Of a stretch of 64,000 nt of DNA, positions 1-10,100 are shown piece after piece. This DNA comes from Pseudomonas sp. KK4 (lineage in GTDB: Bacteria; Pseudomonadota; Gammaproteobacteria; Pseudomonadales; Pseudomonadaceae), in contig NZ_LYVP01000011.1 of NCBI RefSeq assembly GCF_001984065.1, positions 32,620 to 96,619 on the forward strand. The letters run 5' to 3'. Each line of letters begins with the position of its first letter. Position 1 is the first letter of the stretch. The position numbers and the translations under genes are program-made. The notes beneath the pieces are model-generated. The model saw only the letters and a program-made list of their open reading frames with translations, did no database searches and was not told the origin of the DNA.

Positions 1-1
1 C

Positions 2-2161
2 CATGCCTGCTACGACTCGGCCTGTCAGTTGAACCTCGGCAGCGGCGAAGGCGCGGCGCGCGGTGCGAGCAAGACCCCGGTCTACGACGGCGAACGCACC
101 CAGGCCGCCGCGCCGACCCGGCTGTTTTACGACGCCTTCGGCAAGCGTGCCTGGCAGCAAAAGGGTTTTTACTCGGTGCTCGACGCACAGGGCAGCCAGG
201 CAGCATTGATGGCACGAATGCTTGAGTTCGGCCATCAGGCGCCGCTGCAGCCCAACGCCAAATTGCCGGACGACATCGTTCTGGGACTCAACCGCGAGAA
301 CATGTGCGCGATGCCGGCCGAGTTCGACGCCTACGCCAGCTCTCATCCGAAACAGGGCATGCCCCTGGCGGTCACCGGCCTGACCGATCAGCAATACCAG
401 ACCCTGCAGCGCTGGCTGGCGTCCGGTGCGCCGATCGACGAGCAAGGCCTGGTGCCCAGCGCCAGTGAAGCGCTGCAAGTGGTGCAATGGGAAAACCTGC
501 TCAACGCACCAGGCGCCCGGCAGAGCCTGGTGGCGCGCTGGTTGTTCGAGCATTTGTTCCTGGCGCACATCTATTTCAAGGACGGCGAGCCGGGGCATTT
601 CTTCCAGTGGGTACGGTCGCGTACACCGACCGGCCAACCCATCGACCTGATCAACACCCGTCGTCCGGATGACGACCCGGGCACCGTGGTTTATTACCGT
701 TTGTGGCCGGTGCAGGGTGTGATCGTGCACAAGACTCACATCACCTATCCATTGAGCCCGGCGAAGATGGCCCGGGTCAAAAGCCTGTTCTACAGCGGCA
801 ACTGGCAGGTCGACGCACTGCCGGGCTACGGGCCGTTGCACCGGGCCAACCCGTTTGCAACCTTTGAGGCGATACCGGCGCAGGCGCGTTACCAGTTCAT
901 GCTCGATAACGCCGAGTATTTCGTGCGCACTTTCATTCGCGGCCCGGTGTGCCGGGGGCAGATCGCCACGGACGTGATTCGCGACAACTTCTGGGCGTTG
1001 TTCCAGGCGCCTGAGCATGATCTCTACATCACCGACCCCAACTTTCGCGGCCAGGCTACGCCGTTGCTGGCGATGCCGGGGCAGAACGACGACGTCGGCA
1101 GCGTGCTGAGCCTGTGGCACGACTACCGTGACAAGCGCAACGAGTACGACGCCTTGCGCCGGGACAGTTATGCAGAGCTGCCGGCACCGAGCTGGTCGAC
1201 GTTGTGGGCCGGCAACGACAACGCGTTACTGAGCATTTTCCGGCATTTCGACAGCGCCGCCGTGACCAAGGGCCTGATCGGCGATGTGCCGCAAACCATC
1301 TGGCTGTTCGACTATCCGCTGCTCGAACGCACCTATTACCAGTTGGCGGTGAATTTCGACGTGTTCGGCAATGTGTCCCACCAGGCCCAGACGCGCTTGT
1401 ACTTCGACTTGATCCGCAACGGTGCCGAACAGAACTTCCTGCGCCTGATGCCCGCCGACTCACGGGATGGGTACCTTGATGACTGGTACCAGAGCAGCGG
1501 CCAATTCAAGATGTGGATGGACTATGAGGCCATCGATGACGACAAGCCGACGGCGCTGAAACTCGACGCCAGGGACCCCAAGCGTGATTTCGCCATGCAG
1601 TTGATTGCCCGCTACGGCGAGCTCAACGCCAAGCCCGATCCGATCAATCGATGCGACAATGCCTATTGCTCACGACCGAACATCGACCCGGCACTGCAGA
1701 ATGCCGAGCAAGCCTTGAGTCGCCTGGCGTCGCGGCCGGCAGCGGGGCTCAAGGTCATCGAGCAACTGCCCGAAGCGACCCTGTTGCGGGTCGAAACCGC
1801 CAACGGCCAGCGGGTGGTCTACAGCCTGCTGCGCAACCGCGCCCACAGCAATGTGGCGTTCATGCTGGGTGAATCGCTGCGGTACCAGCCGGGGCTCGAC
1901 ACGCTCACCATTTTCCCTGGGGTTCTCAGCAGTTACCCGAACTTCATCTTCAACATCCCGGCCGATCAGGTGCCGGCCTTTGTGGATGCCATGGAGAACG
2001 CCAAGGATGCCAATCGCTTCGAGAAAATTGTCGAGCGCTGGGGCATTCGCCGCAGCCACCCGCAGTTCTGGCAGTACTTCCACGACCTGAGCCGCTATAT
2101 CCACGAGACCGAACCGGTGGAAGAGGGCGTGCTGGACATGAATCGCTACGAGAACCTCTGA
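2..2161 (+). CDS. cti: fatty acid cis/trans isomerase, 5' end outside window
   Basis: Periplasmic haem-containing isomerase that converts cis-unsaturated membrane fatty acids to trans in response to solvents or heat. The frame is open from the first bases of the window, which read H-A-C-Y-D-S-A-C just before the first possible internal start (TTG at 29). In this family the haem site C-x-x-C-H lies exactly there, so the true start and signal peptide lie upstream of the window. About 719 codons are visible, against roughly 760-770 for full-length Cti. The C-terminus is intact (stop at 2159-2161) and is followed by a REP pair. Family recognised from the overall translation, for example the stretches around HFFQWVRSRTPTG and FNIPADQVPAFV. 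Confidence 0.9.
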   Translation, partial: HACYDSACQLNLGSGEGAARGASKTPVYDGERTQAAAPTRLFYDAFGKRAWQQKGFYSVLDAQGSQAALMARMLEFGHQAPLQPNAKLPDDIVLGLNRENMCAMPAEFDAYASSHPKQGMPLAVTGLTDQQYQTLQRWLASGAPIDEQGLVPSASEALQVVQWENLLNAPGARQSLVARWLFEHLFLAHIYFKDGEPGHFFQWVRSRTPTGQPIDLINTRRPDDDPGTVVYYRLWPVQGVIVHKTHITYPLSPAKMARVKSLFYSGNWQVDALPGYGPLHRANPFATFEAIPAQARYQFMLDNAEYFVRTFIRGPVCRGQIATDVIRDNFWALFQAPEHDLYITDPNFRGQATPLLAMPGQNDDVGSVLSLWHDYRDKRNEYDALRRDSYAELPAPSWSTLWAGNDNALLSIFRHFDSAAVTKGLIGDVPQTIWLFDYPLLERTYYQLAVNFDVFGNVSHQAQTRLYFDLIRNGAEQNFLRLMPADSRDGYLDDWYQSSGQFKMWMDYEAIDDDKPTALKLDARDPKRDFAMQLIARYGELNAKPDPINRCDNAYCSRPNIDPALQNAEQALSRLASRPAAGLKVIEQLPEATLLRVETANGQRVVYSLLRNRAHSNVAFMLGESLRYQPGLDTLTIFPGVLSSYPNFIFNIPADQVPAFVDAMENAKDANRFEKIVERWGIRRSHPQFWQYFHDLSRYIHETEPVEEGVLDMNRYENL

Positions 2162-2177
2162 AACACCGGAAAACCAG

Positions 2178-2266
2178 TGTGGGAGCGGGCTTGCTCGCGA
2201 AGGCGTAGTGTCAGACGACGCAATGGCGACTGATACCACGCATTCGCGAGCAAGCCCGCTCCCACA
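2178..2266. repeat. REP inverted pair
   Basis: Two head-to-head copies of the pseudomonad REP palindrome, GTGGGAGCGGGCTTGCTCGCG and its complement, lie between cti and nfuA. They can fold into a cruciform or a long hairpin in RNA. Confidence 0.9.
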
Positions 2267-2303
2267 GGGCAATCGGACTTTCTTTTCCCGACAAAAATAC
2301 TAG

Positions 2304-2945
<642 letters not shown>

Positions 2946-2977
2946 GTAAGGTGTTCGCTGCGAACTGAAAACGGCGC

Positions 2978-3108
2978 TGTGGCGAGGGAGCTTGCTCCCG
3001 CTCGACTGCAAAGCAGTCGCCCGTCAATCGATGCATTTTCCGTGATGAATGCGTTGGATGATGGAGGGATCGCTTCGCGGTCCAGCGGGAGCAAGCTCCC
3101 TCGCCACA
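2978..3108. repeat. REP inverted pair (second subtype)
   Basis: TGTGGCGAGGGAGCTTGCTCCCGCT and its complement face each other about 80 bases apart, between the convergent nfuA and cobM genes. This GTGGCGAGGG subtype differs from the GTGGGAGCGGG type seen elsewhere in the window. Confidence 0.85.
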
Positions 3109-3114
3109 GGTGCT

Positions 3115-3861
3115 TCAGGGGCGAAACAGGTGAGCATGCCCCGCCCGATACAGCGACGACTCACTGAACTGATCACTGCCCAGCACCCGACCCACCAGAA
3201 TCAACGCCGTGCGTCGAAAGCCCTTGGCAGCCACTTTCCCGGCAATATCCTCCAGCGTCCCCACCACCCAATCCTGATCCGGCCAGGTCGCCCTGTGAAT
3301 CACCGCGATCGGACAATCTGCGCCGTAATGCGGCACCAGTTCGTCGACGATACTCTCCAGGTGATTGACACCCAGATGGATTGCCATGGTCGCGCCATGC
3401 TGCGCCAGGCTGGAGAACGCCTCACCCGGCGGCATCGTGGTCTTGTCCGCATAACGGGTCAGGATCACGCTCTGCGACACGTCCGGCAACGTCAGCTCCG
3501 CGCCCAGCAGCGCTGCGCAGGCCGCGGTGGCGGTCACGCCCGGGATGATTTCAAAGGGGATGTCGAGCTCGCGAAGGTGGCGAATCTGTTCGCCAATCGC
3601 GCCATACAGGCTCGGATCGCCAGAGTGCACGCGGGCCACGTCCTGACCCTTGGCGTGGGCAGCCTTGATCAATTCGATGATCTGCTCCAGGTGCAGTTCG
3701 GCGCTGTTGACCACTTGTTCGGCACCATGGCCTTCCAGCACGGCGGCGGGCACCAGTGAGCCGGCATAGATGATCACCGGGCAACTGCGAATCAGCCGCT
3801 GGCCTTTGACGGTGATCAGTTCCGGGTCGCCGGGGCCGGCGCCAATGAAGTAGACGGTCAT
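3115..3861 (-). CDS. cobM: precorrin-4 C(11)-methyltransferase
   Basis: SAM-dependent methylation of precorrin-4 at C11 in the aerobic cobalamin pathway. The 248-aa protein starts MTVYFIGAGPGDPELITVKG, the glycine-rich SAM-binding start of the tetrapyrrole methylase family. It also has the conserved HSGDPSLYGAIGEQ and IIPGVTA motifs. The ATG at 3861 fits family starts; the open frame continues upstream without family similarity. It is the last gene of the minus-strand cbtB-cbtA-cobE-cobM group under a cobalamin riboswitch. Confidence 0.94.
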   Translation of the reverse strand: MTVYFIGAGPGDPELITVKGQRLIRSCPVIIYAGSLVPAAVLEGHGAEQVVNSAELHLEQIIELIKAAHAKGQDVARVHSGDPSLYGAIGEQIRHLRELDIPFEIIPGVTATAACAALLGAELTLPDVSQSVILTRYADKTTMPPGEAFSSLAQHGATMAIHLGVNHLESIVDELVPHYGADCPIAVIHRATWPDQDWVVGTLEDIAGKVAAKGFRRTALILVGRVLGSDQFSESSLYRAGHAHLFRP

Positions 3862-3944
3862 CGTCAGTTCCTGTTCATAAAAGGGGCAGGGCAAAGCTTC
3901 AGATGAAGATTGCTCATGATCCAATGGGGGGATTATCGGCGGTT

Positions 3945-4358
3945 TCAGGCAGCGCAGGCCAACGCCATGGTCGCCTGTGCATATTTTTGTCTTCGAATGA
4001 GCAGTTTCGCCGGCGCGTTGGCCAGTTGTTCGGCCAGGGCCAGGGCGGCGCTTTCCGCCACGCCATAACAACCGGTGCGCTCGAAAGCGATCTGCGAGTG
4101 ATGGCTGAGCTGTGGCTCGTACCCGGCCAGTTGGTCGCTGCTGAAGTACAGCACTGGCAAGCCCAGTTGCTCGGCCAGTTCGGCCAGCGCCGGCTCATCG
4201 CGTTTCAAATCGATGCTGGCCAGTGCCTTGATCTGATGCAGTTCGATCTGGTGCGCTTGTAAAGCCTGATCGAGCAGCGCGCGCAGCGTGCTGACAGGGC
4301 AGCCCCGTTGGCAACCCAGGCCGACCACCAGGGTCGGCGCTGCGTTGGCATCGGTCAT
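3945..4358 (-). CDS. cobE: cobalamin biosynthesis protein CobE / CbiG C-terminal domain
   Basis: A 137-aa protein matching the CobE/CbiG_C family: start LVVGLGCQRGCP, middle LASIDLKRDEPALAELA, and the later GCYGVAESAAL region. The role in the aerobic pathway is accessory and poorly defined; in CbiG-type proteins the domain is linked to the ring-contraction steps. The start codon overlaps the cbtA stop in an ATGA arrangement, so the two are translationally coupled. cobM follows after an 83-base gap. Confidence 0.88.
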   Translation of the reverse strand: MTDANAAPTLVVGLGCQRGCPVSTLRALLDQALQAHQIELHQIKALASIDLKRDEPALAELAEQLGLPVLYFSSDQLAGYEPQLSHHSQIAFERTGCYGVAESAALALAEQLANAPAKLLIRRQKYAQATMALACAA

Positions 4359-5059
4359 GCGTGGTATTGCCCTTCGCTTTTACGGCGGAACAGCCAGGCG
4401 CTGATCAGGCCCAGGGCCAGCCAGAACGCGACGTTGGTCAGCTGAGAAGCGATTTTGAACCGGGCTTCGAGGGCTTCGGGCGCGAGCATCGAGTGGATTT
4501 CCGGTTGCGGCGCGCCGATCACGTGGGGAACGGCGAGGATCGCGACGCCGAGAACTTTCATCAGCCAGTGGCGGCTGAATGCAATCAGGGCGATACCCAC
4601 AGCCGTGGAAGCGGCGGTGCCGACCCACCACATTTGCCGCTGCGCCAGGTCCGCGGCAGCGGTGCCTGGCAGTTCAGGGGGCAGGCCAAGGGTCGGTGCC
4701 AGCACGAAGGTCGCATAACCGGCCAGGCCCCAGAGCAGGCCCTGGGAGGTTTTGGTCGGCGCACGCAGGGTGTACAGGCCGGCGAGCATCAGGGCGAAGC
4801 CCACGGCCACCACCAGGTTGCCACCGGTGGTCGACAGCACGCGCTGCCAGCCGTCCTGCGGCTCCCAGGCTTCGGCATCGTGGGTGTGGGCGGCGGTGCC
4901 GGCGGCGTGTTCGTGGACTTCAACCGCCGCAGGCTCGGATTTCTCGTAGGTCTCGGCCTGCAGAATCAGGGGCGAGACCCACAAACTTTGCAGCAGGGTC
5001 AGCAGCAGGGCGGCCAGCAACCCGCTGAACCCTGCGGTTTGCGCTATACGCTTGATCAT
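4355..5059 (-). CDS. cbtA: CbtA-type cobalt transporter subunit
   Basis: Membrane protein of the predicted cobalt uptake pair CbtAB, normally found under B12 riboswitch control. The 234-aa form starts MIKRIAQTAGFSG and has about five to six hydrophobic segments. An acidic/His-rich periplasmic-type stretch (HEHAAGTAAHTHDAE) around residues 48-62 could bind metal. A GTG at 5080 would add seven residues and overlap cbtB; I prefer ATG 5059 because GTG has no Shine-Dalgarno. The last bases overlap cobE (ATGA). Confidence 0.88.
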   Translation of the reverse strand: MIKRIAQTAGFSGLLAALLLTLLQSLWVSPLILQAETYEKSEPAAVEVHEHAAGTAAHTHDAEAWEPQDGWQRVLSTTGGNLVVAVGFALMLAGLYTLRAPTKTSQGLLWGLAGYATFVLAPTLGLPPELPGTAAADLAQRQMWWVGTAASTAVGIALIAFSRHWLMKVLGVAILAVPHVIGAPQPEIHSMLAPEALEARFKIASQLTNVAFWLALGLISAWLFRRKSEGQYHA

Positions 5060-5070
5060 GTCGGCAGGTC

Positions 5071-5262
5071 TCAATGGCACGGGAACGCGGCGCTGTGACG
5101 GGTATCATGGGCGGCGTTGTGCACCGCTTCGATGTGCGAGAAACCGGCGAAATACACCAGGCACGCGCCAAGGATCGAGGCGCAGACGGCGGCAGTGATG
5201 CGCTGGGCAAGGGTGGAGGTTGTGCTGGACGTGGCGTGGCCGGTGCTGCTGATGGTCGACAT
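5071..5262 (-). CDS. cbtB: CbtB-type cobalt transporter small subunit
   Basis: A 63-aa protein with one membrane segment (about residues 20-40). Its C-terminus is rich in His (HIEAVHNAAHDTRHSAAFPCH), the typical CbtB tail proposed to bind cobalt. The ATG at 5262 has a clear ribosome site (AGAGGG) eight bases upstream, which argues against the longer open frame. First gene after the minus-strand cobalamin riboswitch. Confidence 0.9.
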   Translation of the reverse strand: MSTISSTGHATSSTTSTLAQRITAAVCASILGACLVYFAGFSHIEAVHNAAHDTRHSAAFPCH

Positions 5263-5389
5263 GGCGTTTCCCTCTGGTCTGTCAGCGGGGAATCGAAAGC
5301 GCATGCAGAGTCCCCGCACGACCGGGCGCGCAGGGATTCGAACAGCGCCCGCCCACCGCGGGTTTGTCATTCATTGAAGTTGGATCACT

Positions 5390-5560
5390 TCGTGTTGCGG
5401 GCCGGTCTCCGGGCTCACGAGGGGTGTCGGTTTTCACCTCGACCTGCAAGCATCACCTTCCCATGCCGCAGGGCACAGTGGATCTGACGCTTCGCTCGCT
5501 TACCGTTGCGGGGGCAGCACCGGACTGACATGGCTTTAGAGTAAAGCACATGATTCACCG
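5390..5560 (-). promoter_or_regulatory. cobalamin riboswitch upstream of cbtB
   Basis: Read on the minus strand, this leader contains GCTGCCCCCGCAACGGTAAG, the conserved core of adenosylcobalamin riboswitches. About 90 bases later it has the B12 box AGCCCGGAGACCGGCC (around 5399-5414). It should shut off the cobalt uptake and cobE-cobM transcript when cobalamin is plentiful. The outer edges are approximate. Confidence 0.93.
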
Positions 5561-5670
5561 GTTTCCCGTTTCACCCTGTGAAGGGCACCCGTAACAAGGC
5601 GTGTAGGAGAGCATGGGCGGGGGTGGGGCGTCAATTGGCAAGGGTTCTCATCTTGAAGCCGGGTCGCGTT

Positions 5671-5740
5671 CTTCGCGAGCAAGCCCGCTCCCACATTTGA
5701 AATGCGTTCCATTGTGGGAACGGGCTTGCTCGCGAAGGCG
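5671..5740. repeat. REP inverted pair between two riboswitches
   Basis: Inverted REP copies (CGCGAGCAAGCCCGCTCCCAC, then GTGGGAACGGGCTTGCTCGCG) sit between the divergent cobalamin riboswitches. Confidence 0.88.
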
Positions 5741-5805
5741 CCGTATCAGGCAGCACAGAACTCAGGTCAATGATTGACCCGCCCCAATACGATGCGTAGC
5801 CTTGC

Positions 5806-6000
5806 GCTTTCGAGGTTCTTCGGCCTGTGTCGAAGCTAAGAAGGGAACGCGGTCAATGCCGCGGCTGCCCCCGCAACTGTGAACGGTGATGTTCGCTGCC
5901 ACGCCACTGCACGCTCAGCTCATGAGCCCGCGGGAAGGCGCAGCCAACGCCAGTCGATCGACCGGCACACCGTCAGCCAGGAGACCTGCCTCGATACAGA
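5806..6000 (+). promoter_or_regulatory. cobalamin riboswitch upstream of cobW
   Basis: The plus-strand leader shows AAGGGAACGCGGT, then GCTGCCCCCGCAACTGTGA (about 5863-5883), GAGCCCGCGGGAAGGCG, and the B12 box GCCAGGAGACCTGCC (5976-5990). These are the ordered conserved blocks of the class I cobalamin riboswitch. It ends about 107 bases before cobW and should control cobW-cobN-chlD. Confidence 0.93.
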
Positions 6001-6106
6001 TTCTCACTACAACCGGGCGGGGTGATCCGGTGGCGAACGCTTCCGGCGCGTGTGCGCGTTGCCGGTTCTCGTCCCGTATGCCCGCCACCTTGCCAAAGGG
6101 CATCCG

Positions 6107-7168
6107 ATGAAAACACTGGCCAAACTCCCCGTCACCATCGTCACCGGTTTCCTCGGCTCGGGCAAAACCACCCTGCTGCGGCACATGCTCGACAACGCTC
6201 AGGGTCGCCGCATCGCGGTGATCGTCAACGAGTTCGGCGAGCTGGGCATCGACGGCGAAATCCTCAAGCAATGCTCCATCGGCTGCACCGAAGAAGAGGC
6301 CAGCGGCCGCGTCTACGAACTGGCCAACGGCTGCCTGTGCTGCACGGTCCAAGAAGAGTTCTTCCCCGTGATGCGCGAACTGGTGGCCCGCCGCGGCGAT
6401 CTCGACCATATCCTCATCGAAACCTCGGGCCTGGCGCTGCCAAAACCCTTGGTCCAGGCCTTCCAGTGGCCGGAAATCCGCAGCGCCTGCACCGTCGACG
6501 CGGTGATCACCGTAGTCGACAGCCCGGCCGTTGCCGCCGGTACCTTCGCCGCGTTCCCGGATCAGGTCGATGCGCAGCGCAAGCTCGACCCGAACCTGGA
6601 CCACGAATCGCCGCTGCACGAACTGTTCGCCGACCAGTTGGCCAGTGCGGACCTGGTGATCCTCAACAAATCCGACCTGATCAGCCCTGAAGACTTGGCC
6701 CGGGTGCGCCTGGAAGTCGCCGAAGAACTGCCAGCGGCCGTCAAGGTCATCGAAGCCAGCAACGGCCGCCTGCCGCTGGACGTGCTGATCGGCCTCGGCG
6801 CCGGTTCCGAAGAGCACATCGACGGCCGTCACAGTCATCACGATCATCACCACGAAGGTGAAGACGATCACGACCACGACGCCTTCGATTCCATCTCCAT
6901 CGAACTGCCGCAAGCGGACGAAAGCCTGCTGCTCGATGCCCTGACGCAGTTGGTGGTCCAGCACGGTATCCTGCGGATCAAGGGCTTCGCGGCGATCCCT
7001 AACAAGCCGATGCGCCTGCTGATCCAGGGTGTGGGCACCCGTTTCGACAAGCACTTCGACCGTCAGTGGGGCGCTGAAGAAGCACGCACGACGCGTCTGG
7101 TGCTGATCGGCCAGGAACTGGATGCCGCCGCCCTCGAAGCGCAATTGCGCGCCGCGCTCAGCGTGTAA
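6107..7168 (+). CDS. cobW: CobW-type GTPase / metal chaperone
   Basis: A 353-aa member of the COG0523 G3E GTPases, thought to supply cobalt to the CobN chelatase. Walker A is GFLGSGKTT (about residues 14-22), the metal-binding motif is NGCLCCT, and the G4 motif is LNKSD. A His-rich linker (HSHHDHHH) near residue 245 precedes the C-terminal CobW_C domain. The ATG at 6107 is chosen because the family starts just before this Walker A. cobN begins three bases after the stop. Confidence 0.94.
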   Translation: MKTLAKLPVTIVTGFLGSGKTTLLRHMLDNAQGRRIAVIVNEFGELGIDGEILKQCSIGCTEEEASGRVYELANGCLCCTVQEEFFPVMRELVARRGDLDHILIETSGLALPKPLVQAFQWPEIRSACTVDAVITVVDSPAVAAGTFAAFPDQVDAQRKLDPNLDHESPLHELFADQLASADLVILNKSDLISPEDLARVRLEVAEELPAAVKVIEASNGRLPLDVLIGLGAGSEEHIDGRHSHHDHHHEGEDDHDHDAFDSISIELPQADESLLLDALTQLVVQHGILRIKGFAAIPNKPMRLLIQGVGTRFDKHFDRQWGAEEARTTRLVLIGQELDAAALEAQLRAALSV

Positions 7169-7171
7169 GCC

Positions 7172-10100
7172 ATGCACCTGCTCAGGACCCAGCCCGGCGG
7201 TTTCGTGTCGGATGACAACATCGCCGACCTCGGGCAAACCCCCGCCGAACTGGTGATCCTGTGCAGCGGCGATTCCAGCCTGGCGCTGCTCGCCGAAGCG
7301 GCGCAGCAGTTGCCCGACGACTACCCGAGCGTGCGCCTGGCCAACCCGATGCAGGTGCAGAATCACGCCTCGGTCGACCTGTACGTCGATGAGGTGCTGC
7401 GCCACGCCAAGGTGATCCTGATCTCGCTGCACGGCGGCATCGCTTATTGGCGCTACGGCGTCGAGCGGCTGGTGGAGCTGTCACAGCGCGGCGTGCAACT
7501 GATCCTTGTACCCGGCGATGACCGTCCGGACCCGGAACTCAGCGACCTGAGCACCGTGCCCGTGGAAGACCGCGAGCGCCTCTGGCACTTCCTGCGCCAG
7601 GGCGGCATGGGCAACGCACTGGACCTGTTTCGCTGCCTGGCCAATCGCTGGCTGGGTCGCGATTACGCCTGGGATGAACCTCAGGTCCTGCCGCGCACGG
7701 CCATCTATCACCCACAAAAAAGTCCAGCCGCCCTGAGCGATTGGCAAACCGACTGGGTGCCCGATCAACCGGTGGCGGCGGTGTTGTTCTACCGCTCGCA
7801 TTTGCAGGCGGCGAACACCGGTTTCATTGATGTGTTCTGCCAGCGCTTGCAGGCGGCGGGGTTGAACCCGTTGCCGATTGCCCTGGCCAGTTTGAAAGAG
7901 CCCGGCTGCCTTTCGGTGGTCGAGGACTGGCTGGACGAAGTCGAGGCCGGGGTCATTCTCAATACCACCGGCTTCGCTCAATCGAGCCCTGAAGCCCCGC
8001 ATCTGCGACCGTTTCGCCGCAATATTCCGGTGATTCAGGCAATTTGCGCCCAGGACAACGAGCCAGGCTGGCGCGCCAGCGAACAGGGCCTCGGGCCCCG
8101 GGACCTGGCGATGCACATTGCGCTGCCGGAACTGGACGGGCGGATCATCAGCCGGCCGATCAGCTTCAAGGACCTGGCCTGGCGCAGCGAGCGCAGTCAG
8201 TCCGATGTGGTCTGCTACCGACCGGCGCCGGAACGCATGGACTTTGTCGCCGAACTGGCGCGGCGCTGGATCGATCTGTCGCGATTGCCCAACGCTGACA
8301 AGCGTGTGGCGCTGATCCTCGCCAACTACCCGACCCGCGATGGCCGAATCGGCAATGGCGTGGGGCTCGACACCCCGGCGGCGGCCTTGAATATCCTGCG
8401 GGCGCTGCACCAGCAGGGCTACCCGCTGCCGTCCGAGTTGCCGCACAGCGGCACCGCGCTGATCCAGCAGTTGCTCGGCGGCGTCAGCAACGATCTCGAC
8501 ACGCTCGACCAGCGCCCCTGCCAGCAAAGCCTGGCCATGGACGATTACCTGACGATGTTCAACGCGCTGCCCGACGCCAACCGCCATGCGGTGCTGGAGC
8601 GTTGGGGTACGCCGCAAAGCGATCCGATGTGCCGAGGCGGGCGAATGATGATCGCCGGGTTGCGCTTGGGTCTGACTTTCGTCGGCATTCAACCGGCCCG
8701 TGGTTATCAGGTGGACCCGAGCGCGGTGTATCACGACCCGGACCTGGTGCCGCCCCACGGTTACCTGGCGTTCTACTTCTGGTTACGCAACACCTACGGC
8801 GCCCATGCCGTGATCCACGTCGGCAAGCACGGCAACCTGGAATGGCTGCCGGGCAAGGGCGTCGGCCTGTCGCAAAACTGCTGGCCGGACGCGTTGCTCG
8901 GGCCATTGCCGAACATCTATCCGTTCATCGTCAACGACCCGGGCGAGGGCGCCCAGGCCAAGCGGCGCACCCAGGCAGTGATCATCGACCACTTGATGCC
9001 GCCGCTGACCCGCGCCGAAACCTATGGCCCGCTGCGCAATCTGGAGCTGTTGGCCGACGAGTACTACGAAGCGCAGCTGCTCGATCCGCGCCGGGCCAGG
9101 GAGTTGCAGCGCGACATTCTGCAACTGGTGCGCGAGACCCACATCGACCGCGAACTGCAGTTGGGCGAGCCACTCGACAGCGACGCCGACGCGGCCATCT
9201 GGCTGCCGCGTCTGGACACCTATCTGTGTGACTTGAAGGAGTCGCAGATCCGCGATGGGTTGCACATCTTTGGTGAGTCGCCGACCGGTCGTTTGCGTAT
9301 TGATACGTTGCTCGCGCTGCTGCGCATTCCACGGGGCGATGGCCGCGGCGCGCAGTCGAGTCTGTTGCGGGCATTGGCCAAGGCATTCGAGTTGGACTTC
9401 GATCCGCTGGATTGTGCATTGGCCGAGCCGTGGACAGGGCCGCGACCGACCGAACTGCTGACCCTTGGCGATGAAACCTGGCGCACGGCCGGCGATACCC
9501 GCGAACGCCTCGAGTTATTCGCTGCACAGCTGATCCTGCAGACATTGAATACCCCCTGTGGGAGCGGGCTTGCTCGCGAAGGCGCAGTGTCAGTCGACAT
9601 TGAATTGCCTGGCCCACCGCTTTCGCGAGCAAGCCCGCTCCCACAAGGTTCCGGTTGGTCTGAAGTGAGCACGATCCTCGAGCATCTGCAGGACGTGGTA
9701 GCCCCGCGTCTTGACGCCTGCGGCCCCGCCGAAATGCGCGGCCTGCTCGATGCCCTGAATGGCCAATTCGTCCCGGCCGGGCCCAGCGGTGCGCCGAGTC
9801 GCGGTCGCCTGGACGTGCTGCCCACCGGCCGCAACTTCTACTCCGTGGACGTGCGCAACCTGCCCACCACCACGGCCTGGCGCATTGGTTTCCAGTCGGC
9901 CAACCTGATTCTCGAGCGTCATTTGCAAGATCACGGCGACCATTTGCGCCAGCTTGGCCTTTCGGTGTGGGGCACGGCGACCATGCGCACGGGCGGGGAC
10001 GACATCGCCCAGGCCATGGCGCTGATGGGCGTGCGCCCGGTGTGGGCCACGGGCAGCCAGCGAGTCGATGACTTTGAAATCCTGCCGTTGAGCCTGCTCG

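Noticed and set aside
1670..2272. Long minus-strand ORF inside cti
   Set aside because: Shadow of the high-GC cti frame; it ends in the REP and resembles nothing.
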